Positions 8,861-17,050 of a stretch of 35,675 bases of DNA are shown one piece after another. The stretch covers positions 1-35,675 of the forward strand of contig CAKZLA010000271.1 of the NCBI GenBank assembly GCA_937124525.1, in the 5' to 3' direction. The position numbers and the translations under genes are program-made. The stretch is from an uncultured Desulfobacterium sp. Its GTDB lineage: Bacteria > Desulfobacterota > Desulfobacteria > Desulfobacterales > Desulfobacteraceae. The notes under the pieces are model-generated. The model was not told where the DNA came from. It searched no databases and was given only the letters and a program-made list of their open reading frames with translations. The stretch's first letter is position 1. Each line of letters starts with the position of its first letter.

Positions 8861-9481
8861 TTTGTCCCCTTTTGTTGAATTATTACAGATATAAACATCA
8901 GATGAATGAACCTCTTTATAGAGATTATGCTGTTAATTTCACTACTATAAAAGCAAAAGCTATGCCATCTTTTATGTTTAAAATATATTTAAAGAATTTT
9001 TGTTGCAGGCAGACTGGAGTTGTTGGCGTTTTTTGGGTATCGGCCTTTAAGGAGGGGGATGTTTCATCGCCTTGAATTAATTTTTGAATAAATTGTTCAA
9101 GGTGGCTGAACAATAGATCATTGTGGCTGACTCTTGTGTGCTTATGAATGGATAAATGTGTATCATGGAGTGCAGACATAAGTGTCTCATGAAACATAAG
9201 CGGTCCGGCAACCGTATACACGGAGCGTACACTGCCCAAACGGTTTAACTATTATGCTTATATAATAATATGTCCATCCGTGTATTGGGTTGCCGGAAAA
9301 AGTAGATATTACTCGATGATACGTATTGGGAGCTGGTTTTCTGTAAAATGGTGGCAGGATTGGCTTATTGGCGTTATTTATCGCGATCCATGCAAGAGCA
9401 GCCTGACCATCCACCAATTATGATGACTGACAGATAGATGTTATGACCAGCCCCGAAAACTTGATCATCGAGTGCTATCTA
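8861..9481. other. Gene-free stretch between flavodoxin and glnA
   Basis: 621 bases with no convincing gene. The longest frame (minus, 8925-9239, 104 codons) has no recognisable domain and its 5' part lies inside a hairpin element, so it is not called. The region contains the imperfect inverted repeat at 9205-9296. It should hold the flavodoxin promoter near 8861-8950 and the 3' end of the glnA message. Confidence 0.55.
9205..9296. repeat. Imperfect inverted repeat, about 92 bp
   Basis: Left arm 9205-9224 begins CCGGCAACC and ends ACACGGA; right arm 9277-9296 is its reverse complement at about 17 of 20 positions. The centre is AT-rich. It lies about 185 bases past the glnA stop. It could be a REP/MITE-like element or a large hairpin in the glnA 3' region. 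Confidence 0.6.
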
Positions 9482-10810
9482 TTAATAAATGTCAAGATAG
9501 TGCTTTACTTCCCAATCTGTAACAGAAATTCGGTAGCTGTCCCATTCTTTATCTTTATTGAAAACATATTTTTCAAATATATGATCACCAAGTGTCTCTT
9601 TGGAGATGGGACTTGCGATCATTTCATCAAGCGCCTCACGCAGGCAGGAAGGCATAGATTCAATGGATGCTTCATTTTTTTGCGTCGCGTCCATGGCAAA
9701 GATATCAATATCCGTTGAAGCGACTGGTGTCAGTTTGTTTTTAATGCCGTCCAGGCCGGCATTGAGCATCATGGCAAATGCCAGATAAGGGTTACATGCC
9801 GGATCTGGGCATCTTACTTCAACACGGGTACCAATGCCACGGGATGCAGGAATTCTCAAAAGTGCACTTCTGTTGGAGGCAGACCAGGCAATGTACACCG
9901 GTGCTTCGTATCCAGCCACAAGCCGTTTGTAAGAGTTGACCAGGGGGTTGGTGACGGCACAAAAGCCCTTGGCATTTTTCATGACGCCTGCAATGTACTG
10001 GTATGCCACTTCACTGAGCTGCAGGGGGCCTGATTCATCGGCAAAGGCGTTGGTTCCGTCCAGGTTGAAAAGGGACTGGTTGGTGTGCATGCCGGAGCCG
10101 TTGATGCCAAATATGGGTTTGGGCATGAATGTGGCATGGAGCCCATGTTGTTTTGCAATGGATTTCACCACCCATTTAAAGGTGAGGGTATTGTCAGCGC
10201 AGGTAAGGGCATCGGCATATTTAAAATTGATTTCGTGCTGTCCCTCTGCCACTTCATGGTGGGAGGCTTCAATTTCAAATCCCATTTTTTCCAGGGTTAC
10301 AATGATTTCACGACGGCAATCAAGACCCGTATCTTCGGGATCAAGGCTGAAATAACCTGCATTGTCATCTGTTTGTGTGGTACTCTTACCATCGGCATCT
10401 AATTTAAAGAGGAAAAATTCTGCTTCAGTACCCACGTTCATGGTGTAGCCCATCTCTTTGGCCTCTGCCAGAACCCGTTTCAGGTTAACACGGGGGCATC
10501 CAATAAAGGGCGTTCCATCTGATTTGTAAACGTCGCAGATAATTCTGGCCGCAGAAACTCCGCCCTTATTTCTCCAGGGCAGTACACAGAAGGTGTCATA
10601 ATCAGGTACCAGATACATATCTGATTCATGAATGCGGGCAAAACCGTCAATGGAAGAACCATCAAACATGATTTTGCCATCCAGGGCCTTTTCGATTTGA
10701 CTCTTAGGGACAGCAACATTTTTCATGAAACCATTGATGTCACAGAACTGCATTCTAAAAAAATTAACATTTTCTTCTTCAATGATCTTGAGGATGTCTT
10801 CCTTGGTCAT
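9482..10810 (-). CDS. glnA: Glutamine synthetase, type I (alpha-like)
   Basis: 442 aa, the short GS I-alpha length (GS I-beta is about 470). The enzyme makes glutamine from glutamate, ammonia and ATP in the cytoplasm as a dodecamer. Visible family motifs: 'MFDGSSIDGF' (latch/active-site loop, about 48-57), 'NVGTEAEFFLF' with metal-binding Glu, 'ASHHEVAEGQHEINF', 'FMPKPIFGINGSGMHTNQSL' (ATP-binding) and 'NSYKRLVAGYEAP.Y.AWS..NRSALLRIP'. The tyrosine-containing adenylylation loop of GS I-beta is not apparent, so control is likely by transcription and feedback rather than adenylylation. A GGAG lies about 8 bases before ATG 10810, and a sigma-54 promoter lies 66 bases upstream. Confidence 0.96.
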   Translation of the reverse strand: MTKEDILKIIEEENVNFFRMQFCDINGFMKNVAVPKSQIEKALDGKIMFDGSSIDGFARIHESDMYLVPDYDTFCVLPWRNKGGVSAARIICDVYKSDGTPFIGCPRVNLKRVLAEAKEMGYTMNVGTEAEFFLFKLDADGKSTTQTDDNAGYFSLDPEDTGLDCRREIIVTLEKMGFEIEASHHEVAEGQHEINFKYADALTCADNTLTFKWVVKSIAKQHGLHATFMPKPIFGINGSGMHTNQSLFNLDGTNAFADESGPLQLSEVAYQYIAGVMKNAKGFCAVTNPLVNSYKRLVAGYEAPVYIAWSASNRSALLRIPASRGIGTRVEVRCPDPACNPYLAFAMMLNAGLDGIKNKLTPVASTDIDIFAMDATQKNEASIESMPSCLREALDEMIASPISKETLGDHIFEKYVFNKDKEWDSYRISVTDWEVKHYLDIY

Positions 10811-10875
10811 GATATTGCTCCAATGTTTAAATGTTGTTGTGTGTAAAATATTCTTAAATTGTTGCTGCTTTAATA

Positions 10876-10891
10876 TGCATTGAGTGTGCCA
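10876..10891 (-). promoter_or_regulatory. Sigma-54 (RpoN) -24/-12 promoter for glnA
   Basis: On the minus strand the 16 bases read TGGCACACTCAATGCA, against the RpoN consensus TGGCACG-N4-TTGCW. The GG and GC doublets have the required 10-base spacing, and only the base before TGC and the G after TGGCAC differ. It sits 66 bases before the glnA ATG, giving a leader of about 55 bases. Nitrogen-regulated transcription by an NtrC-type activator is the natural inference; no clear upstream activator site was identified. Confidence 0.75.
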
Positions 10892-11053
10892 AGCGATAAA
10901 AACAAAGATAAGGTGTTGTTTTAAATAGCTATATAGATTAAATATACAGTGGATTTAATTTGGAAGATGATTACAAATTTGAATTTATTGGGTGCAATAA
11001 ATTTCAAGATTGTTATTTTGTATGTAAAGACTGGCCGATTTAGCCCAAAATGG

Positions 11054-11179
11054 TCGACAGGCTGTTACGGAATGCTTAATTTATAAAATTAATCACAATA
11101 TGTTGTGCTTTTCTAAAGTTGATATAAGCGTATATAGTTGTTTTGTAAAGATAAATTTAGTTCTGTAACAGCCTGTCGA
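11054..11179. repeat. MITE-like element with 19-bp terminal inverted repeats
   Basis: 11054-11072 begins TCGACAGGCTGTTAC and 11161-11179 ends GTAACAGCCTGTCGA; the arms match at 18 of 19 positions. The 88-base centre is AT-rich and non-coding. Size and ends fit a miniature inverted-repeat element. No target duplication could be assigned with confidence. Confidence 0.7.
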
Positions 11180-11201
11180 TGCTGGAACTAAACCACAAAT
11201 C

Positions 11202-11305
11202 GGTATCCTTCATATGACCCCAAAAGTACTTTACAGTTTTTTGGGAAAAAGCCCTGCAAATGGAGAATGCTCTAAAAAACTGTAAAGAACTTTTGAAGGA
11301 TGCCC
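11202..11305. repeat. Dispersed inverted-repeat element, copy 2 (intact)
   Basis: The 104-base unit is itself a long palindrome: CCAAAAGTACTTTACAG near 11219 is mirrored by CTGTAAAGAACTTTTG near 11280, with outer ends GGTATCCTTC and GAAGGATGCC. Its reverse complement matches the split copy at 2588-2792. Two copies in one window suggest a multi-copy genomic family. Confidence 0.7.
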
Positions 11306-11390
11306 ACAAATCATGTGATTTTAATTTTTAACCGAGAGGTCCCCTCCTGAATCTATGATTCAGGAGGGAACATTCACCAGGTGATGATAT

Positions 11391-11700
11391 ATGACTAAAA
11401 ACAGTGAAAAAAAAAGAACCCCGGAAGTTCGAAAGATCCTTTTGAGGGGTGTGTTCTGGAGAATCCTTTTTATTGAGGGAATTTTATTGATTTTTTCTCT
11501 TTTGTACAGGGCCATGACGGAGCATGGACATCTTCTGGTACGGGGTGCGGATTGTTGGTCTGGTGGCCGTTATTATTGCCTTTATGATGATCAGCCTCAG
11601 TCGTTTTCTCACCCAGAGAATTATTCTTCCCCTTGAACATATAGACCGGACCAACAGAGCGTTACAACATAGGTTAGTACTCATAAAACTAAGGAGTGTA
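11391..11700 (+). pseudogene. Remnant of a two-TM sensor (HAMP-like), frameshifted and truncated
   Basis: The first frame (from ATG 11391) gives a basic N-terminus and a transmembrane helix ('FWRILFIEGILLIFSLLY'), then becomes meaningless near 11520. The next frame (from about 11524) continues with a second transmembrane helix ('VRIVGLVAVIIAFMMISLSRFL') directly followed by 'TQRIILPLEHIDRTNRAL', which resembles the start of a HAMP linker. Neither frame has a sensor domain between the helices or a kinase/cyclase domain after them. The parts read as TM1 and TM2-HAMP of a membrane sensor that lost its periplasmic domain through an internal deletion with a frame change, and its output domain at about 11690. 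A short membrane protein that is still made cannot be excluded. Confidence 0.6.
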
Positions 11701-11704
11701 AGAC

Positions 11705-12592
11705 ATGAACATTCATGGCAAGGGAGAAGGTCAGACACTGTTTTTTTCCCATAAAAATATCAAGCTCCAGTGGAAAATTTTTATTTTTTCGGTGTTATTG
11801 CCGTTATTTTTTATATCCTTTCAAACTGGTACGGCAAATGCGTGGGAAACTTCATTTATCAATAATATTGGGATGGAATTTATTCTGGTCAAACCAGGAT
11901 CTTACATCATGGGAAGCCCCGTGGATGAACCCTTCCGAAGCACCAATGAACCCCAGCATCGGGTGGAGATAAAAAAAGCCTTTTATATGCAGGCAACGGA
12001 AGTTACCCTGAAGCAATGGCACAGTATCATGCCCAAAAAGAGTTTTTGGTCCCGTGAAGGGGCAGATGATATGCCGGTGACCCGGGTCTCCTATTATAAT
12101 TGCCGTCGGTTCATTGGAAAACTGAGCCGCAAGACCAACAGAACCTATCGTTTGCCCACGGAAGAGGAGTGGGAATATGTTTGCCGGGCCGGGACCACCA
12201 CAGCCTACAGTTTTGGAGATAATATTGACTGCACAAAGGCCATGTTTGGAAATAATAGCTTAAAATGTAAAGACTGTATCCAGACATCTCAATCCCGAGG
12301 ATTGAAACTGGATTTGCCAGCTCCGGTGAAGAGTTATCCCCCCAACCCCTGGGGATTTTACGATATGCATGGCAATGTATGGGAATGGGTGGCAGATGCA
12401 TACCATGGATATCTGGCTCAGGATGATGGAGTCTTACCCGGGAAAGAAAGATCCTGGGACACCCGGATCAAACGGGGAGGCAGTTGGTTCATGTATGGAT
12501 ATTCTTGCCGCAGCGCCAACAGAGCCTGGGCCCATCCCGGTGGAAAATTTAAAACCACGGGGTTTCGGGTGGTGCTTGAGGCCGTTAAATGA
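11705..12592 (+). CDS. Secreted SUMF1 / formylglycine-generating-enzyme-like protein
   Basis: 295 aa. A hydrophobic segment at about residues 22-44, ending 'TGTANA', looks like a signal peptide with an Ala-x-Ala-like cleavage site, so the protein is probably periplasmic. The rest is the SUMF1/FGE-sulfatase fold: 'GMEFILVKPGSYIMGSP', 'EVTLKQW', 'PVTRVSYYNCRRF', 'YRLPTEEEWEYVCRAGT', 'WGFYDMHGNVWEW', 'RIKRGGSW' and 'TGFRVVLE'. Real FGE needs two close cysteines near the C-terminus; here only one is seen ('YSCRSANR'), so sulfatase activation is unlikely. Such domains often act as protein-binding or sensory modules. An AAGGAG ribosome binding site precedes the ATG. The stop overlaps the start of the next gene by 4 bases (ATGA), so the two are translationally coupled. 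Confidence 0.87.
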   Translation: MNIHGKGEGQTLFFSHKNIKLQWKIFIFSVLLPLFFISFQTGTANAWETSFINNIGMEFILVKPGSYIMGSPVDEPFRSTNEPQHRVEIKKAFYMQATEVTLKQWHSIMPKKSFWSREGADDMPVTRVSYYNCRRFIGKLSRKTNRTYRLPTEEEWEYVCRAGTTTAYSFGDNIDCTKAMFGNNSLKCKDCIQTSQSRGLKLDLPAPVKSYPPNPWGFYDMHGNVWEWVADAYHGYLAQDDGVLPGKERSWDTRIKRGGSWFMYGYSCRSANRAWAHPGGKFKTTGFRVVLEAVK

Positions 12593-15500
12593 CCAAAAAA
12601 TTTCTCAATATGTTTAAGGTATATGAAGATGAAATTGCCCTTCTGCTTTGGACTGTGGCACTTTTGTTCATCATTCGAAGTGGCGGAACCCTGCTGAACA
12701 ATTTTGCTGAAACTGCTTTTTTAAAGCGGTATGGCGTGGAGTATCTGCCTGTGGTGAACATGTTCAATGCTGTGATCACCTTTTTTCTCACTGGGATTTT
12801 GACGGCATTCACCGGTCGCATGGCAGCCACTCGCTTACTCTCCTGGGTGTTTATTCTTTGTGGTATCAGCATCACGGCCATGCGTCTGGCCATTCCCCTG
12901 GGATATGAAATTATCTATCCCATGCTGTTTATGATGAAAAGCCAGTTTGAAATGCTCCAGGCCCTGATGTTCTGGAATCTGGCCAATGACCTTTTTAACA
13001 CCCGCCAGTCCAAACGGCTTTTTCCCCTGGTCACCGCCGGTGGGGTGGTGGGGATGATTCTGGGAAGTTTTCTCACGCCCTGGGTGGCCTCTGTGTTTCG
13101 CATGGACAACCTGCTCTATGTCTACCTGGCCCTGACATTGGCAGGTGCCCTGCTGCTCAATGCCATGACCTCCCGGTTTCCCACCCTGGTGTTCGCCGAT
13201 CAGAAAACCGGTAAATCCAAGGGCCGCACCCCCATGATTGAGGAGTTTAAGCGGGTGGTTCCCCTGATAAAAGAATCCACCCTGTTTAAAATTGTGCTGG
13301 TGCTGACATTCATGCCCAATGTGGTGATTCCCATTATAAATTACCAGTTTAACTATGCCATTGATAATCAATTTGCCAGTGAATCCAGCATGATTCATTT
13401 TTTTGGTTATTTCCGGGGCGTTTTGAACATCATCAGCCTTTTTATTCTGCTGTTTGTGGGGAGAATTTATGGTCGATGGGGGATCTCTGTGGCCCTTATG
13501 TTCCACCCCTTTAATTATGCCATTGCCCTGCTGGGATTTTTATTTCGGTTTGATATTTTTTCTGCAATGTATGCCAGGATGTCCACCAATATTATCCGAA
13601 CCACCATTAATGTGCCTTCCAATGCCATTTTAATGGGCTTGTTTCCCGATTCCTATCGTGCCATGATCCGTCCTTTTTTACGGGGAACTGTGGTTAGAGC
13701 TGCTCTGTTCCTGGGTTCGGGCTTGATTCTTATTTCCACAAATTATTTTCACCCCCGTTATCTGACCCTGGTGGCGCTTCCCTTTGTCATTGCCTGGGCT
13801 GCGGCCCCATTTGTGCTGAAATCAGCATACACGCGGATCTTGATGGATCTCATGAAAACCGATATGTTTGAGCTTAAGCAGTTTGATGGCCGCCAGCTTG
13901 CCCAGATATTCAAGGGGGGTAAAATCCAGGAGGCCCTGGTAAACGCCTTTTTAAAAGCGGATGGTAAAAACACTGTGTGGTATGCCACCTTGCTGAAACA
14001 TTTTAGCATAGATGATTTTGACCGATTGATATTGGAAAAGCTGCCCGCCCAGGATGAAGCAGTGAAAATATCCCTTGTAAATATGCTCTCCCAGGGCTTG
14101 GAAAAAGACGCCATGCGAAAACTTCTGGCCCAGGCCCATCCGGATAACCCTGAGCTTTCCATTCTTGCATTCAGCCATCTTATCCAATGCCAGAATCATT
14201 GCCGGATAGACGCCCTGGATGAAGTGTCCATGGAGGGGTATCTAAAAAGTTCAGATCCCGGGGTCCGGGGCCATGCCCTGGCCTGTCTGTGGCCAAAGGA
14301 ACCGGAAAAATATGCCACAATTCTCAATTCATGGCTGGCATCATCCCATGATGATGATCAAAGGGCCGGGGCCATCTGTGCTGGATTTGTGGGGGATGAT
14401 GTGGTGGCGCCGGTGCTGCTGAACCTCTTGTATGCAACTCCTTCGCCGGATCTCATTGCCAATCTTCTGGTGTCGCTGTCCCAGCTTGGGACGGAAGATA
14501 TCAACGATCTTATTTTCCCCTATCTGATCAATGAGGATAAAAAAATTAGAAAGGCTGCCATTGCAGCTCTGGATATTAACAGTGAGACGGCCTTTCGTCA
14601 CGGACTTCAACGGGTGGGAGACAGTGATGAATCCATCCGGGAACTGGCCAGCACAAGAATCCGTGAAGCAGAATATCAAAACAACCGCATTGTGGTGGAA
14701 TCCCTTGCCATACCCGACCGTCGACTGCGTAAAGGGCTTTTTGAGCTGCTGGAACATCTGGATATAAAGGATGGAGATGTTTACCATTTTGTCAAAAAAG
14801 GCCTTGAAAGTTGTTATCTTTATCTTGCCATGGGACTTAACGTGACGTCTTTGCCATCCACCCCTGTGAGAGAGCTGGTTAAGACCCATCTGTTCCAGAA
14901 AAAGGAATTGATCCTGGAAAATGTCATCCGGGTGCTGGTTATCCATGATGAAACAGGCCGTATGAAAACGGCTTGGAAGGGAATTTTTTCTTCGGACAAG
15001 AAACACAATGCCAATGCCGTCGAATTATTGGGAGATCTTCTGGATCATCGGTTGTTTGACGCCATGCGTCCCCTGCTGGAGAGCCCCACACCTGCCATTG
15101 CCGTGATGGAGGGACGTTCCTTTGCAACCATTCCTGGGTTTGATAAAAAGGGGGTGGCTGTATACAATCGCCTGGTGTTATCCGAAGACTGGGTGGATGT
15201 TGTCATGGGCCTTGATCTAAGCCTGGATGATCCCGGACTTCTGGAGCCGGAGGGGTTCTGGGAGACCCATGATGCCTTTACGTCCCACCACATCATAAAG
15301 GAAATTGAAATGATTAAACATAAGAAAGCCGCTGATATTAAGGGGAAAAAAGAGAGATCCGGACAGGAAATTTCCCTTGGTGAAAAAATTATGCTTTTGC
15401 GGGAAATAGATATCTTTTCAGATCTTAAAGTGGCTGAACTTGCGGCCATTGCCGCAGTAACAGAGGAGGTGTCCTACCCGCCGGCCCAGCAGGTTTTTAA

Positions 15501-15807
15501 GCAGGATGCTGTGGGGGACACGGTATTCATGGTCATTTCCGGCCTTGTGGAGGTGGTGCGGGAATTGTCCCCGGAGGATCGCGTTGTCCTGGATACCATC
15601 AGCCGGGGAGGGGCCTTTGGAGAGATGGCCCTTCTGGACGATTCTCCCCGGTCGGCAACCATCCAGACGGTGGAAACCTCCCGGTTTCTCATTCTTCATA
15701 AGAAGGCTTTCAACGAAACCGTGATGGAGTATCCCCGGATTGCATTGCAGATCTGTTCCATACTCAGCCAGCGTATCCGGCATCTGCACGGTAAAATTGA
15801 TCAGTAG
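12589..15807 (+). CDS. ATP/ADP-translocase-like membrane protein fused to HEAT repeats and a cyclic-nucleotide-binding domain
   Basis: 1072 aa in three parts. Residues about 1-420 contain 10-12 hydrophobic helices and resemble the NTT/Tlc nucleotide translocase branch of the MFS fold ('FPLVTAGGVVGMILGSFLTPW' and the 'RTTINVPSNAILMGLFPDSYRAMIRPFLRGTVV' segment). Residues about 440-870 are helical repeats of HEAT/ARM type ('DPGVRGHALACLW', 'DKKIRKAAIAALD', 'DESIRELASTRI'). Residues about 930-1065 form a cNMP-binding domain with the phosphate-binding cassette 'GEMALLDDSPRSATI'. The family plan suggests a transporter or membrane scaffold gated by a cyclic nucleotide; the real ligand and substrate are unknown. 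It is coupled by ATGA overlap to the secreted SUMF1-type protein. It ends 5 bases from the convergent PP-loop gene. Confidence 0.88.
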   Translation: MTKKFLNMFKVYEDEIALLLWTVALLFIIRSGGTLLNNFAETAFLKRYGVEYLPVVNMFNAVITFFLTGILTAFTGRMAATRLLSWVFILCGISITAMRLAIPLGYEIIYPMLFMMKSQFEMLQALMFWNLANDLFNTRQSKRLFPLVTAGGVVGMILGSFLTPWVASVFRMDNLLYVYLALTLAGALLLNAMTSRFPTLVFADQKTGKSKGRTPMIEEFKRVVPLIKESTLFKIVLVLTFMPNVVIPIINYQFNYAIDNQFASESSMIHFFGYFRGVLNIISLFILLFVGRIYGRWGISVALMFHPFNYAIALLGFLFRFDIFSAMYARMSTNIIRTTINVPSNAILMGLFPDSYRAMIRPFLRGTVVRAALFLGSGLILISTNYFHPRYLTLVALPFVIAWAAAPFVLKSAYTRILMDLMKTDMFELKQFDGRQLAQIFKGGKIQEALVNAFLKADGKNTVWYATLLKHFSIDDFDRLILEKLPAQDEAVKISLVNMLSQGLEKDAMRKLLAQAHPDNPELSILAFSHLIQCQNHCRIDALDEVSMEGYLKSSDPGVRGHALACLWPKEPEKYATILNSWLASSHDDDQRAGAICAGFVGDDVVAPVLLNLLYATPSPDLIANLLVSLSQLGTEDINDLIFPYLINEDKKIRKAAIAALDINSETAFRHGLQRVGDSDESIRELASTRIREAEYQNNRIVVESLAIPDRRLRKGLFELLEHLDIKDGDVYHFVKKGLESCYLYLAMGLNVTSLPSTPVRELVKTHLFQKKELILENVIRVLVIHDETGRMKTAWKGIFSSDKKHNANAVELLGDLLDHRLFDAMRPLLESPTPAIAVMEGRSFATIPGFDKKGVAVYNRLVLSEDWVDVVMGLDLSLDDPGLLEPEGFWETHDAFTSHHIIKEIEMIKHKKAADIKGKKERSGQEISLGEKIMLLREIDIFSDLKVAELAAIAAVTEEVSYPPAQQVFKQDAVGDTVFMVISGLVEVVRELSPEDRVVLDTISRGGAFGEMALLDDSPRSATIQTVETSRFLILHKKAFNETVMEYPRIALQICSILSQRIRHLHGKIDQ

Positions 15808-15812
15808 GTGGA

Positions 15813-16934
15813 TTATTTTTGCAGCAATTTTTCAATGGTGTTTACCAGATCCATACGACCCTGTTTTCTCAATAAAGGTAATACGGCCTGGTAATAAGGG
15901 GGGCGTTTCCGGATGGTGATATCATACTTGGTGATCATATCCGGGGTGACATCATTTTCCACAAAGGCAGCAGTCTTATCAAGAGCACCAATCGCCAGAA
16001 GTTCAATCATGGTGCGAACACACTTTTCACACACCCCGCAGTTCAGCCGATCCGGCACATTGGCAAGACACACCCTGAAATTGTTTAACGCCACCTTCCA
16101 GTCTGCCACAATTTTTATTTTATCCAGCCGGGACTGGTCGTGGTCCCGGTGGCGGATGCGCATGTCATGACTGGAATACTCTGGATCCCTTAATGGGTGG
16201 GAGGCGTTGGGGTGGAGATAAGAGACATCATAGCAGGAACCAATGTACACCATGTGCAGGACCTTGGCAAAGGCGTGGGAGATGGATGCCAGCACGGCCC
16301 CGAAAAAATTTTCCAACCACAGCACCCGGTTGTCACACAGATGCCGAATGTTGGTGTACACCGGAACCAGCTCAACGTCTGCCGCATCGGTGATACGGGT
16401 GATGGCGGTTACTGCCCGGTCGTACACATGGTATTTCATGCCCCGCTCCACCACGCCGCCAATGTCAAACCCATGGATGAAAAGCCCCTCTTTGATTGAT
16501 CCCGGGTGGGAGGCGGGATATCGCAATCGGTTGAGCCGCAGGGCTGCAAGGGAGTCCATCCCCCCGGACATGACCATGCCAGCGTGTCTGGTGCCAGAGA
16601 ACAGCGCATGGTCCAGTACACCGGTTTCAAGTTTTAGCGGGGTGTAATTGCCCTTGGTCCACACGTGGGTGATGGCCATGGCCATGTCAAGACCTTCCAT
16701 CAGAGAGGGGCAAATTTTTTCATCCATTTTAATTCTTTTTTCATGGAAATGCATGGCCGGGATGAGGCACCCCACCAGAAATGCGTGGGGATTTAAAGAT
16801 AGCTTATCCCCTGTGGCATGGGGGGTTTTGATGAAAATTATTTTTTCCGGGTGATCGCTCTCTTCAAGTTGTACCCTGGCACTGATTTGGGTGAACGTCT
16901 CATCTTTTGTCTGGCTCAGTTGGGATATGATCAT
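15813..16934 (-). CDS. PP-loop (QueC/asparagine-synthase-like) ATP pyrophosphatase with a Cys-rich motif
   Basis: 373 aa. The PP-loop SGGMDS sits at residues 123-128; this motif binds ATP pyrophosphate in enzymes that adenylate a carboxyl, amide or thiol-accepting group (QueC, AsnB, MnmA, TilS). Near the C-terminus 'CGVCEKC' (C299, C302, C305) plus C287 resembles the zinc site of QueC-like proteins. The first 110 residues match nothing I know. It lacks a glutaminase domain, so it is not a full asparagine synthetase. It lies 116 bases downstream of the RimK-like ATP-grasp gene on the same strand, probably one operon. A role in amidating or activating a carboxylate product of the neighbouring ligases is an inference. 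Confidence 0.75.
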   Translation of the reverse strand: MIISQLSQTKDETFTQISARVQLEESDHPEKIIFIKTPHATGDKLSLNPHAFLVGCLIPAMHFHEKRIKMDEKICPSLMEGLDMAMAITHVWTKGNYTPLKLETGVLDHALFSGTRHAGMVMSGGMDSLAALRLNRLRYPASHPGSIKEGLFIHGFDIGGVVERGMKYHVYDRAVTAITRITDAADVELVPVYTNIRHLCDNRVLWLENFFGAVLASISHAFAKVLHMVYIGSCYDVSYLHPNASHPLRDPEYSSHDMRIRHRDHDQSRLDKIKIVADWKVALNNFRVCLANVPDRLNCGVCEKCVRTMIELLAIGALDKTAAFVENDVTPDMITKYDITIRKRPPYYQAVLPLLRKQGRMDLVNTIEKLLQK

Positions 16935-17050
16935 TCTTTACCTTTTTGTCTTTTCTCATCCGTATGGTGTCCTGGGACTTATGTTTCGCTTTTTCAGGCG
17001 TATATATCAAATGCGCCAGTCACAAGTTCTAAAAATTGGGTCATCGGGTG

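Larger units (their letters stand above)
10892..11390. other. Gene-free region with two inverted-repeat elements
   Basis: About 500 bases of very AT-rich DNA between the divergent glnA promoter and the sensor relic. It carries the element at 11054-11179 with near-perfect terminal inverted repeats and copy 2 of the dispersed repeat at 11202-11305. A short GC-rich hairpin (AGGTCCCCTCCTGAA...TTCAGGAGGGAAC, about 11337-11370) lies just before the sensor relic. No gene is seen. Confidence 0.6.

Noticed and set aside
8925..9239. 104-codon minus-strand frame downstream of glnA
   Set aside because: No recognisable domain, its 5' part lies in an inverted repeat, and there is no good ribosome binding site; left as intergenic.
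11705..12592. True formylglycine-generating enzyme (sulfatase activator)
   Set aside because: Only one of the two C-terminal active-site cysteines is seen and no sulfatase gene is nearby.
12835..13506. 223-codon minus-strand frame
   Set aside because: Antisense shadow of the translocase domain; His/Gly/Gln-rich composition with no domain.
14341..15006. 221-codon minus-strand frame
   Set aside because: Antisense shadow of the HEAT-repeat region of the translocase fusion.
15813..16934. Naming the PP-loop gene queC or asnB
   Set aside because: It has the PP-loop and cysteines but lacks a glutaminase domain and sits among ligases, with no queuosine genes nearby.
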